Below, in pieces: positions 31,625 through 40,277 of a DNA stretch of 40,410 nucleotides. Numbering within the stretch: the stretch's first letter is position 1; every line of letters begins with the position of its first letter. Source of the DNA: CAYJAD01 sp964370675 (GTDB taxonomy: Bacteria; Desulfobacterota; Desulfovibrionia; Desulfovibrionales; Desulfovibrionaceae); assembly GCA_964370675.1 (NCBI GenBank), contig CAYJKC010000017.1, positions 1 through 40,410 of the forward strand, in the 5' to 3' direction. The notes below the pieces were generated by a model. The model searched no databases, was not told the origin of the DNA, and worked only from the letters and a program-made list of their open reading frames with translations. The translations under genes were made by a program, and so were the position numbers.

Positions 31625-32380
31625 ATGTCACAAAAAAATAAAAATGATGCTCCCAAGGAAAAAGAAAAAAAAGCTCTTACCGTACAGATTAGCTTTTCTA
31701 CGGTGACTACATTGTGCGTAATTTTGCTTAGTTGCTTTTGTTTGACTTTTATCTTGGGAGTTATTGTTGGGCGTGGTGATAATCCTGAAGCACACTTGCC
31801 GGAACTTACAGCCATTTTGCCAAAGGACTCTGCAAAAGAAAGCGACTCCGAAACTGTTAAGGAAGAAGTGATTAAGTCAGAGGTGATGCCTAAAGAAGAA
31901 CTTAATTATTCAAGCTCTTTAAAGGACAAAGTGAGTCCGGAGTCTGTCACTAATTCACCAACAGTAGATGTTGTCAACCCTGCTGCTCCCATAAATCCAG
32001 CGCAAACTTCAGTTACTGGTCAAGATGTAAATTCACAGACGGGGCAAATAGCTTCACCTGCAAGTGCGACTTCATCAAGTGACCCTGCAGAAGATTTATT
32101 AAAACAAGTGGTTAATGAGCCAGATTTGCAACCAGTCCCTAGTATTTTTGATTTTACATTTCAAGTGGCCACCTTTACAGATGAGGTCTCTGTAGATCGT
32201 TTGCGCGCACGCCTTGAGGGTGAGGGGTTACGCACAAAAATGGAAAAAACCGGTAAATTTTATAAAGTTATGGTACTTATGCGCGGTAGTAATGAGCAAG
32301 CGCAAGACTTGCGCAAGCTCATGGTGTCCATGAAACTTGGAGAACCACTACAACGTAGTAAGAAAGCTATTGAGCAATAA
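31625..32380 (+). CDS. SPOR-domain membrane protein
   Basis: This 251-aa bitopic protein has a charged cytoplasmic start, one membrane helix (about 24-48) and a Ser/Thr/Pro-rich periplasmic linker (50-165). A C-terminal SPOR-type domain (about 175-245) contains FTFQVATFTDEVSVDRLRAR and GKFYKVMVLMRG. SPOR domains bind denuded peptidoglycan, often at division sites, as in FtsN and DedD; the architecture matches that type but no FtsN-specific motif is visible. It lies 2 bp upstream of mlaE and 54 bp after argS, a common position in Desulfovibrio as far as I recall. Confidence 0.85.
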   Translation: MSQKNKNDAPKEKEKKALTVQISFSTVTTLCVILLSCFCLTFILGVIVGRGDNPEAHLPELTAILPKDSAKESDSETVKEEVIKSEVMPKEELNYSSSLKDKVSPESVTNSPTVDVVNPAAPINPAQTSVTGQDVNSQTGQIASPASATSSSDPAEDLLKQVVNEPDLQPVPSIFDFTFQVATFTDEVSVDRLRARLEGEGLRTKMEKTGKFYKVMVLMRGSNEQAQDLRKLMVSMKLGEPLQRSKKAIEQ

Positions 32381-32382
32381 AA

Positions 32383-33171
32383 ATGTTTATAAAAATATTG
32401 GCAAATATTGGGCAAAAAAGCTTAAGCGCACTAGCTACTATGGGTAGTTTATTGCTTTTTTTGTGTGCATCTTTGCGATATCTTTTTAACATTCCGCATT
32501 TATTTTATAAAACTTGTGCTCAAGTGTATATTATTGGGGCAAAGTCGTTATTCCTTATTTTATTAATTGGTATTTTTTGCGGCATGGTCTTAGGCTTGCA
32601 GGGCTATTATACCTTAGTAAAGTTTGGCTCTACAGGTCTACTTGGTGCAGCTGTATCACTAACCTTGATACGTGAACTTGGACCGGTGTTAACCGCCATT
32701 ATGCTTACAGGGCGTGCTGGGTCTGCCATGACTGCAGAAATTGGGGTTATGCGGATTTCTGATCAAGTGGATGCTTTGGAGGTTATGGATATAGAGCCCA
32801 TGGGTTATTTGGTTACTCCAAGGCTTTTAGCATCTATTATTTCTTTTCCTCTATTAACGGCAGTTTTTGATGTAATTGGTATTATTGGTGGTTATTTAAC
32901 CGGTGTGCTTATGCTTGGCATTAATGCTGGTGCGTATTTTCATGGTATTGAAAGCAATGTAGTTATGGCAGATGTTATGGGTGGTTTTCTTAAATCCTTG
33001 GTTTTTGGAATATTAGTCAATACAATTTGCTGCCATCAAGGTTATTATACCCATTTACGTCGTGATAGTGTTGGACCTGCAGCAGTTGGTAATGCTACCA
33101 CATCCGCAGTAGTTATGGCTTGTAGTCTTATCTTGGTGTCGGACTATGTTTTGACGTCAATTTTATTATAA
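32383..33171 (+). CDS. mlaE: Phospholipid ABC permease MlaE
   Basis: This is the inner-membrane permease of the Mla system, which moves phospholipids between the outer and inner membranes. The 262-aa protein has several helices and MlaE-type blocks: FCGMVLGLQGYYTLVKFG, LIRELGPVLTAIMLTGRAGSAMTAEIG and RISDQVDALEVMDIEPMGYLVTPR. These are the most conserved regions of the family. It starts 2 bp after the SPOR gene and is followed after 22 bp by mlaF. Confidence 0.95.
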   Translation: MFIKILANIGQKSLSALATMGSLLLFLCASLRYLFNIPHLFYKTCAQVYIIGAKSLFLILLIGIFCGMVLGLQGYYTLVKFGSTGLLGAAVSLTLIRELGPVLTAIMLTGRAGSAMTAEIGVMRISDQVDALEVMDIEPMGYLVTPRLLASIISFPLLTAVFDVIGIIGGYLTGVLMLGINAGAYFHGIESNVVMADVMGGFLKSLVFGILVNTICCHQGYYTHLRRDSVGPAAVGNATTSAVVMACSLILVSDYVLTSILL

Positions 33172-33193
33172 TACGGGATATAAGTCTAAAGCT

Positions 33194-34009
33194 ATGCAGT
33201 CATATAATATAAAATTTCAAAATTGTAGCGTAGGTTATTCTGGTAAAAGTGTTTTAGAAAATATTAATGCTACTTTGCCTGCTGGTAAAATTTCTGTTAT
33301 TTTAGGTTGTTCTGGTAGTGGAAAATCTACACTATTAAGACATATGGTTGGCTTAGCTCGCCCCATAGCAGGAAAAATATTTTTAGGTGATATAGATTTT
33401 TTTGACTTGCCAGATAAAGAATTTAAGCGTGTGCGTAGGCGAGTAGGCATGCTTTTTCAAGATGGAGCCATGCTTGGAGCTTTGAGCCTTTTAGATAATG
33501 TGGCCTTACCCTTACGTGAGCATACTAATCTACCAAGTGATGTAATAAATAACGCTGTGCATAGAGTGTTGCGCTTGGTTGGCTTGGAGGACTTTGCAAA
33601 TTTTTACCCCAGCCAACTATCAGGTGGTATGCGAAAAAGGGCAGGGCTTGCCAGAGCCATTATAACAGAACCACCCTTGCTTTTTTGTGATGAACCAACA
33701 TCGGGGCTTGACCCCATAACAGCCAGTCAAATGGATGCCCTTTTACTTGCCATGAAGAAGAATTTTCCTGCCATGACCATGGTTGTGGTTAGTCATGATC
33801 TTGCAAGTCTTGAGCGTATTGCGGACCATGTGTTGGTATTGCATGAAGGTGAGGCCGTTTTTTCTGGTTCTTTGCAAGAACTTAAAAATAAAAATAATGA
33901 ATTTTTGAAGTCATTTTTAAGTAGAACACCCTTAGAGAGTAGTGAATCTAATTTTGAAGTGCAAGATGTGCTTGTGAGTAAGGCTCTTGAAAAGTGGATG
34001 CAAATATAG
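33194..34009 (+). CDS. mlaF: Phospholipid ABC ATPase MlaF
   Basis: This ATPase powers MlaE. In 271 aa it has Walker A GCSGSGKST (38-46), the MlaF-type block RRRVGMLFQDGAMLGALSLLDNVALPLREHT, signature LSGGMRKRAGLARAI, Walker B LLFCDEPTSGLDP and H-loop VVSHDL. There is no separate STAS-domain gene (mlaB) in this cluster; Desulfobacterota-type loci often lack one, but this is recalled rather than checked. Confidence 0.95.
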   Translation: MQSYNIKFQNCSVGYSGKSVLENINATLPAGKISVILGCSGSGKSTLLRHMVGLARPIAGKIFLGDIDFFDLPDKEFKRVRRRVGMLFQDGAMLGALSLLDNVALPLREHTNLPSDVINNAVHRVLRLVGLEDFANFYPSQLSGGMRKRAGLARAIITEPPLLFCDEPTSGLDPITASQMDALLLAMKKNFPAMTMVVVSHDLASLERIADHVLVLHEGEAVFSGSLQELKNKNNEFLKSFLSRTPLESSESNFEVQDVLVSKALEKWMQI

Positions 34010-34065
34010 TATGTGTAATATATGGTTGATTAATAAAGTATTTTTAAAATTGGCAGGATGTAATT

Positions 34066-34509
34066 ATGAACACACAGCGTGAGGTATTTGTAGGCATTTT
34101 TGTCTTAATTGGTCTTTTATGCACAGCATATTTGACGGTTAAGCTTGGGCGTATGGAGGTTTTTGGTTCCAATGGCTACGAGCTACAAGCACGTTTTAAC
34201 TCTGTAGCTGGCCTGCGTGTGGGGGCTAGTGTAGAAGTTGCAGGAGTTCAGGTGGGGCGTGTGGCTGTGATTAAGCTTGACAACATGAGCTCTCAAGCCA
34301 TTGTAACTTTATACCTTGATAATCAATTAAAGTTTACAGATGATACTATAGCATCCATAAAAACCAGCGGGCTCATAGGTGATAAATTTATTAGCCTTTC
34401 TCCTGGTGGTTCTGATATCTTGCTTGAAGCAGGCGATGAAATTAGTGATACTGAATCTGCTGTTGATTTAGAGTCTTTAATTAGTAAATTTGCTTTTGGG
34501 GGTGTATAA
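34066..34509 (+). CDS. mlaD: MCE-domain protein MlaD
   Basis: MlaD forms the periplasmic hexameric ring of the inner-membrane Mla complex. It has 147 aa, one N-terminal helix (about 7-27) and an MCE domain (about 38-115) with ARFNSVAGLRVGASVEVAGVQVGRV and IKTSGLIGDKFISLSPGG. The C-terminal acidic stretch and SLISKFAFGGV are typical of short MlaD. It overlaps mlaC by 1 bp. Confidence 0.95.
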   Translation: MNTQREVFVGIFVLIGLLCTAYLTVKLGRMEVFGSNGYELQARFNSVAGLRVGASVEVAGVQVGRVAVIKLDNMSSQAIVTLYLDNQLKFTDDTIASIKTSGLIGDKFISLSPGGSDILLEAGDEISDTESAVDLESLISKFAFGGV

Positions 34510-35147
34510 TGCGTGCTCTTATAATTTTTTCATGGATATTAGCTCTGTGCCTTGGTATATGTGATGCAAGCTTTGCAAATAATGCGCAAAATGATGCTCG
34601 TAAGGCACTAGAAACTTCCGTTAATAAAATCATGCTTTATATTAAAGACCCAACATATCAAGATGAAAAAAACAGGCTTGAATTAAATAAAAAAATTGAA
34701 AGTGAAGTATATAGCTCCTTTGCTTTTGAAGAATTTTCTATGCGCACAGTGGGTAAACGCTGGCAAAGCTTTACACCAGAACAAAAATCAGCATTTACTA
34801 AAGCCTTTGCCAATTTGCTTTTTAGCACCTATCTTGATCGTATTGATGGCTACAGTGGCGAACAAATTGCCTATACTGGAGAAGTTAGTAATAAAGCTGG
34901 TAATCGAGTAGAGGTACGCACAGTAGTTACTTTGCAAGGTAATGTTGCTGTGCCCGTAGCCTATAGGATGCTTGTAAAGGATGAAAAATGGTATGTATAT
35001 GATGTAGTAATTGAAGGTATTAGCCTTGTTAAAAATTATAGGACTCAATTTGGCGATATATTGTCAAAGGAAAGTCCAGAGGTTCTTATTGTTCGCATTA
35101 ATGAGCGAGGAACCGCGTTAAGGAATAAAGCTTATGATAAAAATTAA
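34509..35147 (+). CDS. mlaC: Periplasmic phospholipid carrier MlaC
   Basis: MlaC shuttles phospholipid between MlaD and the outer-membrane MlaA. The 212-aa protein has a signal peptide (1-24, cleavage after SFA) and Tol-Ttg2-type blocks: SSFAFEEFSMRTVGKRWQSFTPEQKSAF, VRTVVTLQGNVAVPVAYRM and WYVYDVVIEGISLVKNYRTQFGDIL. Its start overlaps the mlaD stop (TAATG) and its end overlaps mlaA by 14 bp, so the three are tightly coupled. Confidence 0.95.
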   Translation: MRALIIFSWILALCLGICDASFANNAQNDARKALETSVNKIMLYIKDPTYQDEKNRLELNKKIESEVYSSFAFEEFSMRTVGKRWQSFTPEQKSAFTKAFANLLFSTYLDRIDGYSGEQIAYTGEVSNKAGNRVEVRTVVTLQGNVAVPVAYRMLVKDEKWYVYDVVIEGISLVKNYRTQFGDILSKESPEVLIVRINERGTALRNKAYDKN

Positions 35148-35949
35148 CAAATATTTAATGCACCTTATATTAGGTGCGTTTTTGTTGGTGCTTGGGGGAG
35201 TACCAAGTTTTGCTGCAAGCATTAATGTTGATGCATCAGTTGGTGGCTATGAAAAGGGGCAATTTCAAAATTCCCCAGCTATTCAGGCCCTTGAACAAAG
35301 TGAAAGTTTAGATGATTATGATAGTGTGCCAACACAAATGATTCCAGATCCTTTTGAACCATGGAATAGATTTTGGTTTGGTTTTAACGATATTTTTTAT
35401 ATATATGTAATGCGCCCACTTTATGACGGCTATGATTATGTAACACCTGACCCTGTGCAAACTGGTTTAAGTAATTTTTTTCATAATTTACTTTTTCCGG
35501 TGCGTTTTGTGAGTTCCTTATTGCAAGGTAAGCCCTTAGCGGCAGGAGCAGAATTTAGTAGATTTTTTGTTAATACTACTGTGGGTCTTGGGGGTCTTAT
35601 TGATGTGGCAAAACATAAAAAAACTGTTGTACCACTTGACCCAACAGGTGAAGATATGGACCAAACCTTTGGTGTATGGGGCTTTGGAACTGGACCATTT
35701 TTAGTATGGCCTATAATTGGACCAAGTTCAGTACGCGGAACCTTGGGAACAATAGCTAACCAAGCTCTTGACCCAACATTTTATGTGGCAACACCTATTG
35801 CCATATCCATTATTGAAGGTGGGTTACGTTTTAATGATCTTGGGCCTGTACTTAATTTATATGAAGATTCTAAAGAAGTTTCTGTTGATCCATATATAGC
35901 CATGCGCGAGGCCTATGCAGCGTATAAAAAACAACAAATTTTGTATTAG
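35134..35949 (+). CDS. mlaA: MlaA (VacJ) outer-membrane protein, not a lipoprotein here
   Basis: MlaA sits in the outer membrane and removes misplaced phospholipid from its outer leaflet. The 271-aa protein has the family core DPFEPWNRFWFGFNDIFYIYVMRPL, NFFHNLLFPVRFVSSLLQGK, RFFVNTTVGLGGLIDVA, FGVWGFGTGPFLVWPIIGPSSVRG and DPYIAMREAY. It begins with a signal peptide ending VPSFAAS, without a lipobox; the entire protein contains no cysteine. Most described MlaA proteins are lipoproteins. It overlaps mlaC by 14 bp and is followed by a terminator. Confidence 0.93.
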   Translation: MIKINKYLMHLILGAFLLVLGGVPSFAASINVDASVGGYEKGQFQNSPAIQALEQSESLDDYDSVPTQMIPDPFEPWNRFWFGFNDIFYIYVMRPLYDGYDYVTPDPVQTGLSNFFHNLLFPVRFVSSLLQGKPLAAGAEFSRFFVNTTVGLGGLIDVAKHKKTVVPLDPTGEDMDQTFGVWGFGTGPFLVWPIIGPSSVRGTLGTIANQALDPTFYVATPIAISIIEGGLRFNDLGPVLNLYEDSKEVSVDPYIAMREAYAAYKKQQILY

Positions 35950-35968
35950 ATTTTTATTAGTACAATTG

Positions 35969-36009
35969 ATAGCAGCTTAGAAATTAAATTTTTAGGCTGT
36001 TATTTTTTT
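35969..36009 (+). terminator. Intrinsic terminator after mlaA
   Basis: Arms of 17 nt (35969-35985 and 35987-36003) pair with three G-U wobbles and a very small loop, followed by T-rich 36003-36009. It overlaps the end of the converging GT9 gene, whose stop lies at 36000-36002. Confidence 0.8.
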
Positions 36010-37391
36010 AAAAAATTACTTAAAGCCTCAATATCTTGTAAAACTTTATGCCAAGCCGTGTGAGAGTAATTTTCATTTTGCAAAAATAAATGTGTGTAAC
36101 TAGTAAATGGGCGCATGGGGGTAGATAATTTTTGCCAAAATTCAACTTCTAAGGCTTGTTTTTTTCCTTGAAAGACTCCTTTGAGGTGACGCTGCAACTC
36201 ATCTCCAAGTTGGATAATTCCATGCGATAATTGTTCTACAAGGTGAGGATAGTGCTGATTAAGCTCTGGTAAATACATATTTTTTTCTGGGTTTAGTTGG
36301 TTTAGGTTGTGCCAAAACCAATCTTGCCAAAATCTTGCCAACAACTGTTTTGTACTGGGTTTTTTATGATTAATGCTTGCTAAATCATATAATCCTCTCG
36401 CATCACGTGCAGTACGGTAAATCTTTAAGTCTTTTATTTCTAGTTTGCTTAGCTGTTTAGGGTTTTCCATGATGGTTCTAGCAATAAGGGCAACTTGTTT
36501 TGGTTTTAATTTTTGCTGGCATGGTATTTTTGGGCAAGCATGCCAGCAACCAGAGCAAGCCACATTAGGTTGAACAATATAGTGATCTGGGAAAAATGGT
36601 CCTGTTTCCCATGGGTTAACCGGTCCAACAGAAATATTTAGGGTGGGTGTTTTAAGCCAAGCTGCAAGGTGCATAGGACCAGTATCTGAAGTTATAAAAA
36701 GACGTAAATCAAGCATAAAATTTGCCAAAGAATTTAAGGAAAACTTACCACAAAGTGATGCATGTTTTAAATTAGAGAGATTTGCTGCTTCTTGTCCAAG
36801 CTCAATATCTTTTGGTCCTCCAAGAAATAATGGTTGATAACCTTTGCGCAATAGTTCTTGTGCAAGGCTTGCAAAAAATTGTGGCGTAGGTCGTTTTTCT
36901 ATTTCGCTTGCACCAACAAAAATTCCCACCTTATCCTTGCTTGGGTCATGCTTGGCATAATTATAAGTGCGCATAGTCTGTTTTACAACATTTAGGGTTT
37001 GTAAATCACTCCAATGAAATAAATTATAGCGATTGTTATGTACAATACTTGCGCGATATAAAGACCATGCTCCGTCAATATATTCAGAACTATCCTTCAT
37101 GCGTAGCCCATAATAGTTATCTGCCCGCATTTGACCAGCAAGAACAGCCGACTCTGGTCTGTGGCTAAGATTTATGACTGAATGATATTCAACTTTTTGC
37201 AATTTGGATGCTGCATGAGGTGGAAAAAATGTGGTGCTCGGGGCAAAATCCATAAGGTGTGAAAAAAAAGTAGGTTCTGCCACTGTCCATATGGGATGCT
37301 CAGGGTAGTTTTTTTGTAAAATTCCAAGTAAAGGGAAACTTAAAATTAAGTCACCCATGCGTTGCATTTGAAGCACTAAAATGGGTTTCAT
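36000..37391 (-). CDS. Glycosyltransferase family 9 (heptosyltransferase-like)
   Basis: From ATG 37389-37391 the protein is 463 aa. It begins MKPILVLQMQRMGDLILSFPLLGIL, the GT9 N-terminal motif of ADP-heptose:LPS heptosyltransferases, and has the C-terminal nucleotide-sugar motif SDTGPMHLAAWLKTPTLNIS. A cysteine-rich segment (CSGCWHACPKIPC) resembles those in many GT9 proteins. About 130 residues of extra C-terminal helical sequence follow the GT core. ATG overlaps the upstream stop as ATGA, so it is translationally coupled to the CgeB-like gene; a longer frame from 37454 would read into that gene. Linkage to a DUF342/FapA-like gene suggests flagellar or envelope glycan work rather than core LPS, but this is inference. 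Confidence 0.85.
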   Translation of the reverse strand: MKPILVLQMQRMGDLILSFPLLGILQKNYPEHPIWTVAEPTFFSHLMDFAPSTTFFPPHAASKLQKVEYHSVINLSHRPESAVLAGQMRADNYYGLRMKDSSEYIDGAWSLYRASIVHNNRYNLFHWSDLQTLNVVKQTMRTYNYAKHDPSKDKVGIFVGASEIEKRPTPQFFASLAQELLRKGYQPLFLGGPKDIELGQEAANLSNLKHASLCGKFSLNSLANFMLDLRLFITSDTGPMHLAAWLKTPTLNISVGPVNPWETGPFFPDHYIVQPNVACSGCWHACPKIPCQQKLKPKQVALIARTIMENPKQLSKLEIKDLKIYRTARDARGLYDLASINHKKPSTKQLLARFWQDWFWHNLNQLNPEKNMYLPELNQHYPHLVEQLSHGIIQLGDELQRHLKGVFQGKKQALEVEFWQKLSTPMRPFTSYTHLFLQNENYSHTAWHKVLQDIEALSNFLKK

Positions 37392-39067
37392 GAATGTTTT
37401 TTTCCGTAAACTTCTTGCATATTGTGCAAAAGAGATTCTAAGCGATGCGCCCAAGTATGTTCTGCCAAAACTCTTTTTCTGGCATTTTTGGCAATGCGTT
37501 CGCGTTTACTGGGGTTAGCCAAATAAAAACGCACAAGGTCTGGTATTTCATCAACTTCTTTATAAGAAATAATTTCTTTTTCTGGCTCAAAAAGGGCGTC
37601 CATTTGTTCGCGCCAATCAGTTAGAACAAATGCATTACAGGCAGGGACATCAAAAATACGTTGATTTACAGCACCCTTCATCTGCTTACTAGTACAATTA
37701 AAATTTATTTCAGAAAGAGGGTAAAATTCATGCAATTCTGAATAATAATTAAGCTCTCTGTGCAAATCAAACTCTTGTTTACGTGTTTCAAAAACCATAT
37801 GCCAGCCATCATCTCCGGCTATTAGGGGTTTAAATGGGAGAATTTGCTCAACACAACTGGCACGGTAAATTCTTGTGGCCTCCCAAGTAATGGCAGTTTC
37901 AAAGCCAAGACGTTTTTCAGTACTTTTTAAATCCAAGTATTTTTTATATATGTCAGGATAATGTTTTTCTACAAAAAGGGCTACAGAGTGTTCTGCACTG
38001 TGATCAAAAGCTTTGGCTACTTGTGCAAAATGTTTTAATAAATCTTGCGGTAATGGATCTTTTTCTAGGCGTTTAAGAACTTTATAATGCATGGAGTTGC
38101 CCACAAATGATATGGGGCGTTGCCATTCTTTTTTACCTAATTTATTAGGTTTAAAGTGCTCAGGGTCTGTACCGAGTGGCAAGTAGAAAATATGTTCAAA
38201 ACCTTTATGGCGTAGCGAGCTTATATTGTCATAATCCCATGTAAAAATGCATACCCACGGAGTTTTTAGTTTATTATAAGCGTGTAAAATAAGGTGAGGA
38301 TTATCCACAAACCATGAAGCTAGTGGCAATTGTAATTGCTCAAGTAATTCCATAAGAACGCCTTCTCTATCTACTCCTAGATGATTGAGCGTAAGTAAAC
38401 AATCTGGCTGAAACTTTATAACCGCTGAGAGTAAATTTTGGATGAATTCACTACTAGCCATGGAGTCGTCTGGTACTGTGAGTAGCTCATGTTCAATATT
38501 AAGTTGCTCACAAGCGCGCGCCACTTCGCCCATGAGAAAATACTTACTGGTAATAAGCAGTACACGAGGTTTTTTATTGGCAAAACGTGGTTTTCTTGCT
38601 TTAGCCCAAAAATCAAATTTTTGGCTAGCTTCTACATTTTGACGGATATAGCCATACCACTCTCTATCAAGTCGCAAATAAAAAGGATGTGCAATGGATA
38701 AAAAGGGTAGTAGGTTATTTTGGTTTTGCCAATGAGTTAGTTGGCGTAAGACTTCATCAGCATTTTGAGCGTCAATAAAGCAAATTCTTGCCCTATCTTT
38801 GGCTTTAAGATTTAATATAACCTTGCTAATTTTTAGAATTTCAACTTCTTTATCCACAATGGCTAATGGACCTTTATGCTTGGATAAAATGAATTGCAAG
38901 GCATGACCAAGCCCTGTGCCTAATAAAACTGGCAAGGTATTTGTAAAATGAAGATTTTGCACAAAGGAAAGCTCGCGATCTGCTCCGCTTGGTCCAAGCA
39001 TATAAAGCGGACCGTGAGCGCGCTCAACCATAATATCATTATCTGGGGTAAGAATGGGTTTAGTCAT
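37388..39067 (-). CDS. CgeB-like glycosyltransferase
   Basis: This 559-aa protein has two parts. The N-terminal about 150 residues contain PVLLGTGLGHALQFILSKHKGPLAIVDKEVEIL, a Rossmann-like block reminiscent of motility-accessory (Maf) or SAM-type folds. The rest (about 165-550) is a GT-B-like unit with LLITSKYFLMGEVARAC, LASWFVDNPHLIL, YLPLGTDPEHF, ISFVGNS and, in the C-terminal lobe, NQRIFDVPACNAFVLTDWREQ, typical of CgeB/PF13524-type transferases. It lies 5 bp after the DUF342 gene and overlaps the GT9 gene. In flagellated relatives such sets are suspected in flagellin glycosylation; the substrate is not known. Confidence 0.78.
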   Translation of the reverse strand: MTKPILTPDNDIMVERAHGPLYMLGPSGADRELSFVQNLHFTNTLPVLLGTGLGHALQFILSKHKGPLAIVDKEVEILKISKVILNLKAKDRARICFIDAQNADEVLRQLTHWQNQNNLLPFLSIAHPFYLRLDREWYGYIRQNVEASQKFDFWAKARKPRFANKKPRVLLITSKYFLMGEVARACEQLNIEHELLTVPDDSMASSEFIQNLLSAVIKFQPDCLLTLNHLGVDREGVLMELLEQLQLPLASWFVDNPHLILHAYNKLKTPWVCIFTWDYDNISSLRHKGFEHIFYLPLGTDPEHFKPNKLGKKEWQRPISFVGNSMHYKVLKRLEKDPLPQDLLKHFAQVAKAFDHSAEHSVALFVEKHYPDIYKKYLDLKSTEKRLGFETAITWEATRIYRASCVEQILPFKPLIAGDDGWHMVFETRKQEFDLHRELNYYSELHEFYPLSEINFNCTSKQMKGAVNQRIFDVPACNAFVLTDWREQMDALFEPEKEIISYKEVDEIPDLVRFYLANPSKRERIAKNARKRVLAEHTWAHRLESLLHNMQEVYGKKHS

Positions 39068-39072
39068 ATTAA

Positions 39073-40212
39073 TTAGCCCTTTGGTATATGTGGAGTGTAA
39101 ATGATTTCATGATCTTTAACGTAAAATTCGACACATTGCATAGGTTCATTGATTTGTAAATAAATACGCCCAATGGCAATTTCTACACCAGGATAAATTT
39201 GACCAGCGGCAACTATCTTACATGTTTTAAGTATGTCTTGCGCCTCGCAAAGGGTATTCCAGATCAAATTACGCGCATATATATAAGCATTATTTTTTTT
39301 GCGAGTTTTATGGAGTTTTCGTGAAAGCTCATTAGCATCAGGTGCTAAATGTCCTGCAACGGCATTAAGGTGATGCAGTTTTTCAGATAGAATATCAATG
39401 CGTTGGTCAATTTTTTCTAAGCGCCGAATAAGCAAAGGATTGTAACCAAGAAAAATACGCGTAGGCACGGCTGCTTTGTTGCCAAGTTGCTTGCCCACAT
39501 ACACACTTTTTAAGGCATGCAAGTTGCCACCCATTAATTGATTTTGTATTATAGCATGCGTGCCAGCATAAACATTAGAATGTAATAAGTACTTAGTTAC
39601 TAAAACATTTCCTTGGGTATATACTTCAATTTTTTCAGCAAATGAAAGGCGCACATTATCTACTGCCTTGATTATGCTGCTCTTTGTTGCAGCACCGCGT
39701 GCGCCACCATGCACTGTAATATTTTTTTTTGCATTGAGGTTTCCCCCCTCAACCATGCCTTTGATTTCTATATTTTGACCATAAACGCTAAATCCTGCAC
39801 GCACATTACCATGCACTACAGTATCACCCACAAAGACTATGTTACCGGTGTGAAAGCTAACATCTGCATTAAGATTAAGCGTAGATTTAATAGTAATTTT
39901 TTTATCACTATATAAAGCATATCCGGCATATTTTGCTAAAAGGCGTTGTGGATTTTGCGGGTCAATGTAAGTACCGTTTCCTGCAGGAAAGGTGGCATCT
40001 TGATATATAAAGCGTTTTTCAATATTTTGAACGGTATTTAAGGGGACAAACTCCGCAATGACTTGGTCTTTTTCTATATTATGCACAAAACCTAGATTAT
40101 AAAGGTCGGTTTTTTTATTACTCCCAAGCTTTGGTTGTAGATGCACCACCCGATCTGGGTCAAAATAATGCTTAAGGTATAGGGACACAAAGCCTCCGCC
40201 GTTATTAGTCAT
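39073..40212 (-). CDS. DUF342 / FapA-like beta-helix protein
   Basis: The protein is 379 aa. After an N-terminal part of about 90 residues, a right-handed beta-helix-like region (about 105-255) shows repeated short strands with G, N and V: GNIVFVGDTVVHGNVRAGFSVYGQNIEIKG, GGNLNAKKNITVHGGARG, GGNLHALKSVYVGKQLG. A coiled-coil-like helical segment (about 265-320) follows, then a small strand domain. This is the DUF342 (FapA, flagellar assembly protein A) layout, with a shorter N-terminus than many members. Its role is unclear; in Vibrio FapA affects polar flagellum assembly. It is first in a three-gene cluster with two glycosyltransferases. No strong ribosome site precedes the start. Confidence 0.82.
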   Translation of the reverse strand: MTNNGGGFVSLYLKHYFDPDRVVHLQPKLGSNKKTDLYNLGFVHNIEKDQVIAEFVPLNTVQNIEKRFIYQDATFPAGNGTYIDPQNPQRLLAKYAGYALYSDKKITIKSTLNLNADVSFHTGNIVFVGDTVVHGNVRAGFSVYGQNIEIKGMVEGGNLNAKKNITVHGGARGAATKSSIIKAVDNVRLSFAEKIEVYTQGNVLVTKYLLHSNVYAGTHAIIQNQLMGGNLHALKSVYVGKQLGNKAAVPTRIFLGYNPLLIRRLEKIDQRIDILSEKLHHLNAVAGHLAPDANELSRKLHKTRKKNNAYIYARNLIWNTLCEAQDILKTCKIVAAGQIYPGVEIAIGRIYLQINEPMQCVEFYVKDHEIIYTPHIPKG

Positions 40213-40277
40213 TGCTTATTGCTATTTATTGTCGAGCTTTATTCTTTAGCAAAACAACTATACGCTATTAATGTATT

